Positions 5,746-14,872 are shown, counted from the first letter of the stretch. The stretch: 17,458 nucleotides of DNA from JAZDOH01 sp043798815 (GCA_043798815.1 JAZDOH010000031.1:1-17458), one strand, 5' to 3'. The notes: generated by a model from the sequence alone, not told the origin. A program made the numbers and translations.

Positions 5746-7380
5746 ATGAAAACGTGCAAGCAATGCCAATCATCGTTTGAAATTCTGGATCGGGATCGCC
5801 AGTATTACCAAAAAATAAATGTGCCTGAGCCCACGCATTGTCCGGCTTGCCGTACGCGTCGGCGGTTTAGCTATCGCAATGAACGGAATCTTTATCATCG
5901 CAAATGCGACCTGACCGGAAAGCAAATCATTTCCATGTATCCTTCAGGCAGCCCGTTTCCGGTTTACAATCAGCTCGATTGGCTGGGGGATCAATGGGAC
6001 GGCTTAAAATACGGGCGGGATTTTGATTTTTCAAAACCTTTTTTTGAGCAATTCAAAGCGTTGCAAGATGCCGTTCCGCGTGTTGCCTTGCTCAATTTGC
6101 ATGGCGAAAACAGCCAGTACTGCAACTTCACCGGCGACGTCAAAAACAGTTACCTCATTTTCGGATCCGTTTACTCGGAAGATTGTTATTACGGCTCTCC
6201 GTATTACTCCAAAAATTGCGTGGACACGCTGGTGTTGCGCGAGTGCGAAGAATGCTACGAATGCGTGGATTGCCGCAAGCTTTATGCCGGCCAATTCTGT
6301 CAGGATTGTGTGAATAGCGATCACCTGATTTTTTGTTACGACATGCAGTCTTGCTCGGAATGCATCGGGTGTGTAGGGTTACGCAACAAAAAATTCCACA
6401 TTTTCAATGAGTCGTACTCAGAGCAGGAATATTTTAAAAAGAAAAAAGAACTCAATTTGTCCGACTCGCGGCAAGTCGCACTTCTTCGAAAGCGTTTAGC
6501 CGATTTAAAAGAAAAAAGCGCGCACCGATACATGCAATCCAATAATGTGGAAAATGTCAGCGGCGGGCATGTTTATAATTCTAAAAACACGTTTTACTCC
6601 TTTTTTGCCGACCGTTGCCATGATTGCAGCTACTCGGCTCAGGTGGTCGACCTGAAAGATTGCTATGACAATAATTACACCGAGGAAAATGAGCTGTGTT
6701 ACGAATACTTGGGCATGTACAGCACTCATAGTGCTTTCTTTTCTCTCTTTTGCCGGCACACGCACAACGTTTATTACTGCGATCATTGTATTTCATCTGA
6801 TTATTTGTTTGGATGCAACGGATTGAGGAATAAAAAATATTGCATTTTGAATAAGCAATATTCCAAAGAGGAATACGAAGCGCTTGTTCCTAAAATCATC
6901 GAGCACATGAAGCGAACGGGGGAGTTCGGCGAATTCATGCCCATGCGCCATTCTCCTTTTGCCTACAACGAAACCGTGGCGCAGGACTATTTCCCCCTCA
7001 CTCGTGAGCAGGCCTTGAACTGGGGCTGTGTATGGAAAGATGAAACGGAGCAAAAATCGTACAAGGGGCCGCATTATCAAATTCCCACTAACATTCGCGA
7101 TGTTTCAGATGACATCACCAAGGAAATTTTGATTTGTGAGACGACAGGGAAGCCTTATAAAGTCATTCCTCAGGAGCTCTCGTTTTATCGCAAACATGGG
7201 CTACCAATTCCCACGCGTTGCCCTGATCAGCGCCACAAGGATCGGTTAGCTTTACGCAATCCCTATAAGTTATGGGATCGGGAATGCTCTCAATGTAAAA
7301 AAGCCATTCAGACCAATTACGCCCCCGACCGGCCGGAGAAAGTGTATTGTGAGGAGTGTTTCTTAAAAGAAATTTATTAA
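5746..7380 (+). CDS. P1: Cys-rich double zinc-ribbon array protein
   Basis: A 544-residue protein with 34 Cys, no signal peptide and no membrane segment, so probably cytoplasmic. Layout: A (about 1-90) has a zinc ribbon C4xxC7-x24-C32PxC35, resembling the probable zinc-ribbon family PF13451, then a degenerate second ribbon with only C54. An invariant YGRDFDFSKPFFEQF follows. B (about 120-230) and B' (about 268-378) are homologous Cys/Tyr-rich modules, each ending in a GLRNKK-YSxxEY block. SPFAYNET (403-410) is conserved. A' (461-544) repeats A without gaps and carries an intact ribbon C514xxC517-x17-C535xxC538. It ends LKEIY. It overlaps P2 by one base (TAATG). Function is unknown; metal binding is inferred from the ligands. 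Confidence 0.85.
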   Translation: MKTCKQCQSSFEILDRDRQYYQKINVPEPTHCPACRTRRRFSYRNERNLYHRKCDLTGKQIISMYPSGSPFPVYNQLDWLGDQWDGLKYGRDFDFSKPFFEQFKALQDAVPRVALLNLHGENSQYCNFTGDVKNSYLIFGSVYSEDCYYGSPYYSKNCVDTLVLRECEECYECVDCRKLYAGQFCQDCVNSDHLIFCYDMQSCSECIGCVGLRNKKFHIFNESYSEQEYFKKKKELNLSDSRQVALLRKRLADLKEKSAHRYMQSNNVENVSGGHVYNSKNTFYSFFADRCHDCSYSAQVVDLKDCYDNNYTEENELCYEYLGMYSTHSAFFSLFCRHTHNVYYCDHCISSDYLFGCNGLRNKKYCILNKQYSKEEYEALVPKIIEHMKRTGEFGEFMPMRHSPFAYNETVAQDYFPLTREQALNWGCVWKDETEQKSYKGPHYQIPTNIRDVSDDITKEILICETTGKPYKVIPQELSFYRKHGLPIPTRCPDQRHKDRLALRNPYKLWDRECSQCKKAIQTNYAPDRPEKVYCEECFLKEIY

Positions 7381-9026
7381 TGAAAAATTGCGCTCAGTGC
7401 CACTCATCATTTGAAGTCACAAAATGGGATCATCACATCTTGGATCCACTAAATATTCCCGAACCTACATTGTGTCCGCAATGTAGGAGTATCCGGCGCA
7501 TGACGTACCGGAATGATCGCACGTTTTATCATGCCAAGTCGGCACTTTCCGGAAAGCAAATGATTTCTATGTATCCGCCCGGAACGCCGTACAAAATTTA
7601 CCTGCAATCGGAATGGTACGATCGGAATAAATGGGATCCGCTCCAGTACGGACGGGATTTTGATTTTTCCCGCCCGTTTTTCGAACAATTCCACGAGCTC
7701 CAACTTGCCGTACCGCGCATGAATCTCGACATTATCAACTGCGAAAACAGCGATTACTGCAATTTTTGCGGGGACGATAAAGATTGCTATCTCGACATTG
7801 CGGGCGAGGGGAATGAGGATTGTTACTACAATTTATTCGTCAAATATTCCAAAGATCTCATGGATTGCACTTTTGTGTACAATTCCAATCATTGTTACGA
7901 GTGTATCAACTGCTATTTATGTTACAACTTATATTTTGGCCAGTATTGCACAAATACGTCCGACAGCATGTTCGTTTATGACCTGGTCGGCTGCAAAAAC
8001 TGTCTGTTCAGTTACAATCTGCGGGATAAGGAGTATCACATTTTTAATGAACCGCACACCAAAGAGGAATATGAAAAAAAGCGGGCAGAAATTTTCAATG
8101 GCTCACACCGCACGCTCGCCAAGGCACTGGAGATTTGGAATAAGCATCTCAAGGAAAAAGCGATTTTCCGCGGCAGCCATCAGGTCGCTTCCGAAAACTG
8201 CATCGGCAATGATATAAAAAACTGCAAAAACGTGCAATTCGGATTCAACGCGGGCGACTGCGAAGACTGCAAGTACCTTTACGACGTGCTCGAGGCCAAA
8301 GATTGCATGGATTTGAATTATTCACTCTACAAACCGGAACTTTCGGTTGAGCTCATCAGTACATTGAACATGACACATTCAGCTTTCAGCATGGCCAGTC
8401 ACTACTGCCATGAAGCTTTTTATTGCGATCAAAGTAATTACAGCAAGCATTCGTTTGGCTCCAATGGTTTATGGCATCACGAATACTGCATTTTGAATAA
8501 GCAATACAGCAAAAATGATTATGAGCAATTGAAAGCGCGAATTGTTGAGCACATGAAGAAAACAGGGGAGTGGGGTCAGTTTTTCCCGGCGAATTTGAGT
8601 CCATTTGGCTACAACGAAACGGTAGCACACGAATATTTTTATCTAGATAAAGAAGTTGCGCTCGTTCAAGGGTTTAAGTGGGCAGACGAAATGGACGTCG
8701 ACAAATACAAGGGGCCTGAGTACAAAATTCCGGACAACATTGCCGAGACGATGGATGCGCTTTCAAAACAGGTTTTAATTTGTGAAGGCAGTGACAAGCC
8801 TTATAAAGTTATTCCTCAGGAACTTCGATTTTACCGCGATCATCATTTGCCCGTGCCGCATCGGTCGCCGCAACAGCGTCACCTGAATCGCCTGAGCTGC
8901 CGCACACCACGGCGATTGTGGGATCGGTCATGCAGTAAATGTGGAGCTTTGATTCAGTCCAGTTACGCGCCTACTCGCTCGGAAAAAGTATATTGTGAAA
9001 CCTGTTACCTTAAGGAGGTGTACTGA
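7380..9026 (+). CDS. P2: Cys-rich double zinc-ribbon array protein
   Basis: A 548-residue paralog of P1. I chose the ATG at 7380, within TAATG at the P1 stop, because it gives MKNCAQC, matching the other family starts; an upstream ATG at 7356 would add eight residues from the P1 3' end. The first N-terminal ribbon is intact (CAQC, CPQC). The second has lost all Cys (AKSALSGKQ). In the C-terminal copy the first ribbon keeps only one Cys (CEGSDKPY, then RSPQQRH), while the last ribbon is intact (CSKC, CETC). It has about 31 Cys, the fewest in the complete set. The B' module ends GLWHHEYCILNKQYSKNDY. Translation is probably coupled to P1. Function is unknown. Confidence 0.83.
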   Translation: MKNCAQCHSSFEVTKWDHHILDPLNIPEPTLCPQCRSIRRMTYRNDRTFYHAKSALSGKQMISMYPPGTPYKIYLQSEWYDRNKWDPLQYGRDFDFSRPFFEQFHELQLAVPRMNLDIINCENSDYCNFCGDDKDCYLDIAGEGNEDCYYNLFVKYSKDLMDCTFVYNSNHCYECINCYLCYNLYFGQYCTNTSDSMFVYDLVGCKNCLFSYNLRDKEYHIFNEPHTKEEYEKKRAEIFNGSHRTLAKALEIWNKHLKEKAIFRGSHQVASENCIGNDIKNCKNVQFGFNAGDCEDCKYLYDVLEAKDCMDLNYSLYKPELSVELISTLNMTHSAFSMASHYCHEAFYCDQSNYSKHSFGSNGLWHHEYCILNKQYSKNDYEQLKARIVEHMKKTGEWGQFFPANLSPFGYNETVAHEYFYLDKEVALVQGFKWADEMDVDKYKGPEYKIPDNIAETMDALSKQVLICEGSDKPYKVIPQELRFYRDHHLPVPHRSPQQRHLNRLSCRTPRRLWDRSCSKCGALIQSSYAPTRSEKVYCETCYLKEVY

Positions 9027-9066
9027 CCGACAATCTACGAATCGCCGTCTCTTAGCCGTCTATTCT

Positions 9067-9072
9067 TATATC
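9067..9072 (+). promoter_or_regulatory. Candidate -10 element for P3
   Basis: TATATC ends 7 nt before the ATG at 9080 in the 53-bp gap between P2 and P3. A convincing -35 is not visible. If used, the P3 message would be leaderless. TATTCT at 9061-9066 is an alternative. Confidence 0.3.
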
Positions 9073-9079
9073 CCCCTCG

Positions 9080-10726
9080 ATGTTCATGCCCAACTGCCCC
9101 CAATGCAAATCATCGTTTGAAGTCACGGCGAAAGATCGCCGATTTTATGATCGAATTGGCGTGCCGGAACCAACGCTGTGCCCTGATTGCCGCCAGCAAA
9201 GACGGATGGCGTTTCGCAATGAAAAAAATCTATACCATCGCAAATGTGACCTTACGGGCAAACAACTTGTTTCCATTTATTCAGCCGATAAGCCTTATAC
9301 CGTTTACGACCGGCAGGAATGGTGGGGCGACAAATGGGATCCGCTCAGTTTTGGGCGTGATTTTGATTTTTCCAAGCCATTTTTTTCTCAGATTGGCGAT
9401 CTGATGCGTGCTGTTCCGCGTCCGGCGGCTTATATCGTTAATGGAGTGAACAGCGAATACAACAATCACGTCGAAAACGTGAAAAATTGTTACTTGTGTG
9501 TGGATACCGTTGGAGAAGATATTTACTATTCAGATTGGTGTCTCGACGGTCGACTTGTGGTCGATTCTTTTTATATGTATAAATGCGAACTTTGCTATGA
9601 ATTGCAGATGTGTAAAAATTGTTACCATTGTATCTATTGCCTGCTGGCGGATGACTGTTCTGACTCTTACTTTCTTTACGACTGCAAGAATTGCCGTGAT
9701 TGCCTGATGTGTTCCAATTTGAGGAATAAACAGTATTGCATTCTAAACAAGCAATACAGTAAAGAGGAATATTTTAAAAAGCTCGAAGCAACCCGGCTTT
9801 CCGATTTTACCGCGTTTAATAAAACCAAAAACTACTTTTTTAATGAATTTATTAAAAATCTGCTGCATCGCTATGCCCTGGTCGTGAATTCAGAAAACTG
9901 CACAGGTGACCTTATTTTTGATTCAAGGAATATCGAATACGGCTTTAATGTGACAAATTCCGAAGACTGCAAATACTGCCAGGATGTTTATGAGGCGAAA
10001 GACTGCTATGACACCTATCAAAGCGCTTTTGGCTGCGAGCTTTTATATGAACAGCATGCTTGCAATCGTAATGTGAATTGCATCGCCTGCTCCATTTCAT
10101 ACTACAATAGTGATTGCAGATACTGCGACATTATCTACCATTGCCATGATTGCTTTGGATGCGTTGGGCTACGGAACAAACGGTATTGCATTTTGAATAA
10201 GCAATATTCCAAAGAAGAGTACGAAAAACTCCTTCCCAAAATTATTGAGCACATGCGCGCCACCAAAGAATGGGGAGAATTTTTCCCCGTCACACTATCT
10301 CCTTTTGCTTACAACGAGTCCGTTGCCCAGCGCTATTTTCCGCTAACCAAAGATGAAGTTTTAGCTCGCTTTTGGGCTTGGCACGAAGATATGGAAGCCA
10401 AATCTTACAAAGGACCTTTGTACTCAATTCCGGATGACATACACGATGTTGGCGATGAAATTACTAAGAGCGTGCTGACCTGTGAAGCTACAGGAAAACC
10501 CTATAAAATCATTCCTCAGGAGCTCAAATTTTACAGAGAGATGAATTTGCCCGTTCCGCGACGATGCCCCGATCAGCGGCACAGCGATCGTATGTCGTTA
10601 CGCAATCCACGCAAATTGTGGAGCCGTACCTGCGGAAAATGCGGTGTCACCATTCAAAGCTCGTACGCTCCCAACCGTTCCGAAGCGGTTTATTGTGAAA
10701 AATGTTACCTCACGGCCGTGTACTAA
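9080..10726 (+). CDS. P3: Cys-rich double zinc-ribbon array protein
   Basis: A 548-residue paralog with about 40 Cys. The ATG at 9086 (MPNCPQC) is an equally plausible start and matches P4. The N-terminal ribbon is intact (CPQC, CPDC). The second is degenerate (CDLTGKQ). The C-terminal copy keeps CEATGKPY and RCPDQRH, then an intact ribbon (CGKC, CEKC). Internal duplication is plainest here: module B ends NLRNKQYCILNKQYSKEEY and module B' ends GLRNKRYCILNKQYSKEEY. Module B carries a dense Cys run (CELCYELQMCKNCYHCIYC). A 53-bp gap separates it from P2 and 2 bp from P4, so P3-P4 may form a second transcript. It ends LTAVY. Function is unknown. Confidence 0.83.
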   Translation: MFMPNCPQCKSSFEVTAKDRRFYDRIGVPEPTLCPDCRQQRRMAFRNEKNLYHRKCDLTGKQLVSIYSADKPYTVYDRQEWWGDKWDPLSFGRDFDFSKPFFSQIGDLMRAVPRPAAYIVNGVNSEYNNHVENVKNCYLCVDTVGEDIYYSDWCLDGRLVVDSFYMYKCELCYELQMCKNCYHCIYCLLADDCSDSYFLYDCKNCRDCLMCSNLRNKQYCILNKQYSKEEYFKKLEATRLSDFTAFNKTKNYFFNEFIKNLLHRYALVVNSENCTGDLIFDSRNIEYGFNVTNSEDCKYCQDVYEAKDCYDTYQSAFGCELLYEQHACNRNVNCIACSISYYNSDCRYCDIIYHCHDCFGCVGLRNKRYCILNKQYSKEEYEKLLPKIIEHMRATKEWGEFFPVTLSPFAYNESVAQRYFPLTKDEVLARFWAWHEDMEAKSYKGPLYSIPDDIHDVGDEITKSVLTCEATGKPYKIIPQELKFYREMNLPVPRRCPDQRHSDRMSLRNPRKLWSRTCGKCGVTIQSSYAPNRSEAVYCEKCYLTAVY

Positions 10727-10728
10727 AT

Positions 10729-12366
10729 ATGCCCAACTGTAACCAATGCCAATCATCGTTTGAAATTGAAGCGCGAGATCGCGAATTTTATGAAGTGATT
10801 GATGTGCCGGATCCAACGCTATGCCCGGATTGCCGAAGGCAGCGTCGGCTGATGTTCCGCAATTTTTTCAACTTATATCATCGCAAGTGCGACCTGACCG
10901 GGAAGCAAATCATTTCCATGTACGATGAGCATGTTCCGTTTCCCGTTTATGATATGCACGAGTGGTGGACGGATAAATGGGATCCCTTTAGTTACGGGCG
11001 GGATATTGATTTTAAAAAACCAATTTTCGAACAATTGAAAGCTCTTCACAATACCGTTCCGCGAATGTCCATCATGAATTCCCAATGCGAAAACACCGAT
11101 TACTCCAATATGGCTGCTAAAAGTCGAAATTGCTACCTCATTTTCGGCTGCGTTGAGAATGAAGATTGCTGTTATGGGCATATCGTGTGGAAATCGAAAA
11201 ATTGTTTTGATTGTTTGTATGTGTACCGCTCAGAATTTTGCTACGAATGTTCCGATTGCGTCCAATGCAACAACCTTTCTTTTTCGATGGGTTGCGATAA
11301 CTGCTCAGATTCACGGTTTTTAGTGAATTGCGTGAGCTGCCGAAATTGTTTTGGGTGCGTTGGTATCAAAAACAAGGAATATCACATTTTTAATCAGCCT
11401 TATTCTCGTGAAGATTATGAAAAGAAAATGAAAGAATTCAACAGCGGCAATATTCGTCTTGTTTCTATGGCGCAAAAGAAAGTACAAGAATTGGTGGGCA
11501 AAGAAACCGTTAAATACTACCATGGTTTTAACTGTGAAAACGTCACGGGAGATTATCTGTACAATTGCAAAAATACTTTTGATTCTTACGACCTTAAAAA
11601 TTGCGAAAACTGCCGCTACTCAGCCACACTCGATGGTTTTACGAATTGCTACGATTGTAATTTCGCTGTTCCGACGGCGGAATGGTGCTACAACTCTTTA
11701 ACTTCCCGCGGGTTCCGGCTGATTGGATGCCAGCTCGCGTACGATTCCTCGAATCTTTATTACTGCGATTATTGTTATTTTTGTCAGGATTGTTTTGGCT
11801 GCGCAGGGCTTCGGAACAAGCGCTATTGTATTTTTAATAAACAATACTCAAAAGAAGAATATGAGACTTTGCTCCCAAAGCTCATTTTGCACATGCGCGC
11901 GACCAATGAGTTCGGAGAGTTTTTTCCGTCGGATTTGTCGCCTTTTGCCTATAACGAAACCATTGCTTCCAAATATTTTCCTCTAAGTCGTGAGGAGGTG
12001 CAGGCGCATGGCTGGAGTTGGAAAGAAATGGACGAACAGAAACACTACAAAGGCCCTCGTTACGAAATTCCAGAAGATATTCGCGACGTTTCAGATGACA
12101 TCTGCAAACAAATTCTGGTTTGCGAAACTACAGGCAAGCTTTACAAAATCATTCCTCAGGAACTCAAGTTTTATCGTGAAATGAATCTCCCAATTCCGCA
12201 CCAATGTCCCGATGAGCGACACAATAATCGCATGAAGTCACGCAACCCGCGTCATTTGTGGACTCGCGTGTGCGCCAAGTGCTCAAAACCTATCCAAACT
12301 ACCTACTCACCAGATAGGCCGGAGAAAGTGTATTGCGAAGAATGCTATTTGAAATCTGTTTATTGA
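10729..12366 (+). CDS. P4: Cys-rich double zinc-ribbon array protein
   Basis: A 545-residue paralog with about 43 Cys, the most in the complete set. The start at 10729 lies 2 bp after the P3 stop and gives MPNCNQC; an ATG at 10702 would add nine residues encoded by the P3 3' end. N-terminal ribbon 1 is intact, ribbon 2 is CDLTGKQ. Module B' contains CDYCYFCQDCFGCAGLRNKRYCIFNKQYSKEEY in continuous form. The C-terminal copy has QCPDERH and an intact last ribbon (CAKC, CEEC). DNA at 10876-10922 is nearly identical to P1, while 12292-12330 is identical to P5, so the gene looks mosaic. It ends LKSVY. Function is unknown. Confidence 0.83.
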   Translation: MPNCNQCQSSFEIEARDREFYEVIDVPDPTLCPDCRRQRRLMFRNFFNLYHRKCDLTGKQIISMYDEHVPFPVYDMHEWWTDKWDPFSYGRDIDFKKPIFEQLKALHNTVPRMSIMNSQCENTDYSNMAAKSRNCYLIFGCVENEDCCYGHIVWKSKNCFDCLYVYRSEFCYECSDCVQCNNLSFSMGCDNCSDSRFLVNCVSCRNCFGCVGIKNKEYHIFNQPYSREDYEKKMKEFNSGNIRLVSMAQKKVQELVGKETVKYYHGFNCENVTGDYLYNCKNTFDSYDLKNCENCRYSATLDGFTNCYDCNFAVPTAEWCYNSLTSRGFRLIGCQLAYDSSNLYYCDYCYFCQDCFGCAGLRNKRYCIFNKQYSKEEYETLLPKLILHMRATNEFGEFFPSDLSPFAYNETIASKYFPLSREEVQAHGWSWKEMDEQKHYKGPRYEIPEDIRDVSDDICKQILVCETTGKLYKIIPQELKFYREMNLPIPHQCPDERHNNRMKSRNPRHLWTRVCAKCSKPIQTTYSPDRPEKVYCEECYLKSVY

Positions 12367-12377
12367 AGTCTTAAATT

Positions 12378-12397
12378 GTGAATTAAAAATTTTTCAC
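12378..12397. promoter_or_regulatory. Inverted repeat upstream of P5
   Basis: GTGAA-N10-TTCAC with an AT-only spacer. Its right arm overlaps the candidate P5 -35 (12393-12398). It differs from the TrmB-2 site, although a TTGTCA half-site of that type occurs at 12423-12428, overlapping the P5 start. Confidence 0.35.
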
Positions 12398-12421
12398 TCT
12401 CGATCACTGAAAAGGTATACT
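12393..12421 (+). promoter_or_regulatory. Candidate promoter of P5, leaderless
   Basis: TTCACT (12393-12398), a 17-bp spacer, then TATACT (12416-12421). Only 6 nt separate the -10 from the ATG at 12428, so transcription would start at or next to the start codon. Confidence 0.5.
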
Positions 12422-12427
12422 GTTGTC

Positions 12428-14095
12428 ATGACGAATTGCGCGCAATGTAAAGCAGAATTTGAAATTGCCGATGACGAGCGTTGCCATCGCGAACAACTAA
12501 GCCCTACATTTAGTGATCGAAAATATCTAATTCCAGATCCAACATTTTGTCCTGACTGCCGCCATCAACATCGCATGGCTTTTCGCAATGAACGCACGGT
12601 GTATAAACGTGTCTGCGACTCCTGTAAAAAATCAATTATTTCCATTTATCCTTCTGGCACAGATTTTCCGGTTTATTGTGCGGAATGTTGGTGGGCAGAT
12701 CGGTGGGATCCGATGAAATATGGGAGCGATTATGATTTTTCTCGGCCTTTTTTTGATCAGCTCCGTGAGTTGATTATTCAAGTACCCAAAATTTACGCCG
12801 ACATTTTTGATTGTGAAAACTGCGAATACACTAACATTTCAATTCGCAATCGAAATTGTTTTATGGCATTCGCCGTTATGGATTGCGAGGACTGTTTTTA
12901 CAGTCGAAAACTGAGGCAATGTAAAAATGTGCTCGATTCCACTTATGTTTACAATTCGGAATGGTGCTATGAATGCCTCGATTGCACGCGTTGTTATAAC
13001 AGTGCTTATCTGGAGAGCTGCAGCCAGTGCGCAGATAGCCTATTTTTGGCAGATTGCACGGGATGTAACTATTGTATTGGCTGCACGAACCTTCGAAATA
13101 AGTCTTATCATATTTTCAATCGGCCTGTTTCCCCAGAGGAATTTCAGGAAAAACTTCGTCAAATCCAGGGGCATTTTTCGGCTTATCAGATTTTGCGAAT
13201 AAAATTCGAAGAATTAAAAAGAAAAACAATTCATCGTTCCGATCATAACAATAATGTCCAAGAATGCAGGGGGGATTATCTTGAGAATTGCAAGAATTGT
13301 TTTGATTGTTATGACGTCGGCGACACCGAAGGAGCGCGCTATGTCACCGATGCCATGACCAGCGCTGATTTTTCAATGGACTGCACCGCCACAACATCCC
13401 ATTCCTCTTACAATTATGAATCCGTGAGCACAACGGACGCTTCTTATTGCTGTTTCACTAATCGTGCGCGTGACGGCGCGCATCACTTAATATACTGCGA
13501 CTCCATTTACGCTTCTCAGGAACTTTTTGGATGCGTGGGACTGCGTCATAAAAAATATTGTATTTTAAATAAACAGTATTCCAAGGCACAATACGAAGCT
13601 TTGGCTCCTAAAATCATCGAACATATGAAGCGTGCTGGCGAGTGGGGGCAATTTTTCCCCGCATCCCTTTCTCCATTTGGATATAACGAAACATTGGCGC
13701 AGGAATTTTTTCCACTCAATCGCGAGCAGGCAAAAATACAGGGCTGGTCGTGGAGAAATCAAGATCCAAAAGAGTATCAAAAACAGCCCTACACGATTCC
13801 TGATTATATTGTTGAAGTTAAGGGGAATATTTTAGAAGTTGTTTTGGCCTGCGAAAAAACCGGACGAAATTTCCGTGTCATTCCTCAGGAATTGGAGTTT
13901 TATCGACGTCAAAATCTTCCTCTTCCGCGTTTTCATCCGGATGCACGTCATGTCGATCGTTTTTCCCTTCGTAACCCACGGCATTTGTGGAGCCGTACAT
14001 GCGCCAAATGCTCCAAGCCAATCCAAACTACCTACTCACCAGATAGGCCGGAGAAAGTGGCGTGCGAAACATGCTACTTAAAAGAGGTGTATTAA
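12428..14095 (+). CDS. P5: Cys-rich double zinc-ribbon array protein (complete N-terminal ribbons)
   Basis: A 555-residue paralog with about 40 Cys. Unlike P1-P4, both N-terminal ribbons are complete: CAQC/CPDC, and CDSC-x17-CAEC. The loop before the second CPxC is about seven residues longer than in P1-P4 (LSPTFSDRKYLIPDPT), a trait shared with P6; these two form a subtype. In the C-terminal copy, the first ribbon has lost its second pair (FHPDARH), while the last is intact (CAKC, CETC). Module B' has lost several Cys (TATTSHSSYNYESVSTTDAS). It ends LKEVY. Its TAA overlaps the convergent TrmB-2 stop in a TTAA. Function is unknown. Confidence 0.84.
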   Translation: MTNCAQCKAEFEIADDERCHREQLSPTFSDRKYLIPDPTFCPDCRHQHRMAFRNERTVYKRVCDSCKKSIISIYPSGTDFPVYCAECWWADRWDPMKYGSDYDFSRPFFDQLRELIIQVPKIYADIFDCENCEYTNISIRNRNCFMAFAVMDCEDCFYSRKLRQCKNVLDSTYVYNSEWCYECLDCTRCYNSAYLESCSQCADSLFLADCTGCNYCIGCTNLRNKSYHIFNRPVSPEEFQEKLRQIQGHFSAYQILRIKFEELKRKTIHRSDHNNNVQECRGDYLENCKNCFDCYDVGDTEGARYVTDAMTSADFSMDCTATTSHSSYNYESVSTTDASYCCFTNRARDGAHHLIYCDSIYASQELFGCVGLRHKKYCILNKQYSKAQYEALAPKIIEHMKRAGEWGQFFPASLSPFGYNETLAQEFFPLNREQAKIQGWSWRNQDPKEYQKQPYTIPDYIVEVKGNILEVVLACEKTGRNFRVIPQELEFYRRQNLPLPRFHPDARHVDRFSLRNPRHLWSRTCAKCSKPIQTTYSPDRPEKVACETCYLKEVY

Positions 14096-14850
14096 GCTGT
14101 TTCTTGCCCTGCTTTCTTCCACAAAATTTCAAAAAGCTCCATTTGAGTACAAATGGCGCTTATATTTTCGATGACAATTCCATTCACAGGTGGCGTGAGC
14201 TGATGCATAAAGAGCCGTTCCGGGATGATCACAAGGTTAGTAGTTAGCTGAGTGCGTGGCGGTAAAAAACGGATTTCCATGTTGTAATAATGCTCTTTCT
14301 TTTTAAAAGTGCGCGCTGCTGGCGAGTCCAAGAGCAGCAGGCGAATGTTGATGGGCAATTTTCCGCGCCGGTAAGTGAAGTTTTCAAAATATTTTGGATC
14401 CAGCTCAATCCACTTTTGTTGATCCGCAATGACACAATAATTTTCATGCGCTTTTATGTCGCGCAAATTCGATTCGTACACACTTTTAACGGCTTCAAGG
14501 CCTTCGAAATATTTTATAAACCCCTGAGTCTGCCCCTCTGTGTTGTACAGGGCTAGCAAGTCCGGTAATGCTGAAGCAAGGCGCTTACGGCGTTGATCGA
14601 ATAGTAGCTGGAGCTGCTCAGGACTTGAGGCTTTGTACGTTTGTTTCAATCCGCGCACGACTGTATTCACCATGCCTTTTTGCTTGAGCGACTCCAGAAT
14701 TGGATAGACAGTGGGGCGTTTAACATCCGCAACATTGGCGATCCGTTGGATGGTGCTTTCTCCGAGACTTAGCATTGCCAGATACACCTTTGCTTCTTTT
14801 TCGCTAAGTCCGAATTCCTGCAGTACCGGTAATAATGATTGGATTGGCAT
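14092..14850 (-). CDS. TrmB-family transcriptional regulator 2
   Basis: A 252-residue regulator with a TrmB-type winged helix (about residues 8-70: FGLSEKEAKVYLAMLSLG, then RIANVADVKRPTVYPILESL and GMVNTVVRGLKQTYKA). The C-terminal domain starts KYFEGLEAVKSVYESNL (about 113-129), like YEGIEGIKSIFED in TrmB-1. The two regulators are paralogs but diverged. It is divergent from P6 and convergent with P5. A perfect 19-bp inverted repeat lies 3 bp upstream of its start, and a second copy overlaps the P6 -35, so it very likely represses itself and P6. No palindrome insertion is present here. The effector is unknown. Confidence 0.86.
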   Translation of the reverse strand: MPIQSLLPVLQEFGLSEKEAKVYLAMLSLGESTIQRIANVADVKRPTVYPILESLKQKGMVNTVVRGLKQTYKASSPEQLQLLFDQRRKRLASALPDLLALYNTEGQTQGFIKYFEGLEAVKSVYESNLRDIKAHENYCVIADQQKWIELDPKYFENFTYRRGKLPINIRLLLLDSPAARTFKKKEHYYNMEIRFLPPRTQLTTNLVIIPERLFMHQLTPPVNGIVIENISAICTQMELFEILWKKAGQETA

Positions 14851-14853
14851 ATT

Positions 14854-14872
14854 TTGTCATAAGTTCTGACAA
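14854..14872. promoter_or_regulatory. Candidate TrmB-2 operator O1
   Basis: TTGTCATAAGTTCTGACAA, a perfect 6-bp inverted repeat around 7 bp. It lies directly downstream of the TrmB-2 -10 (14875-14880), covering the expected transcription start. Confidence 0.6.

Noticed and set aside
7356..7379. Upstream in-frame ATG extending P2 by eight residues
   Set aside because: The extension is the P1 3' end in another frame; the ATG at 7380 gives the family N-terminus directly. The same argument excludes the ATG at 10702 for P4.
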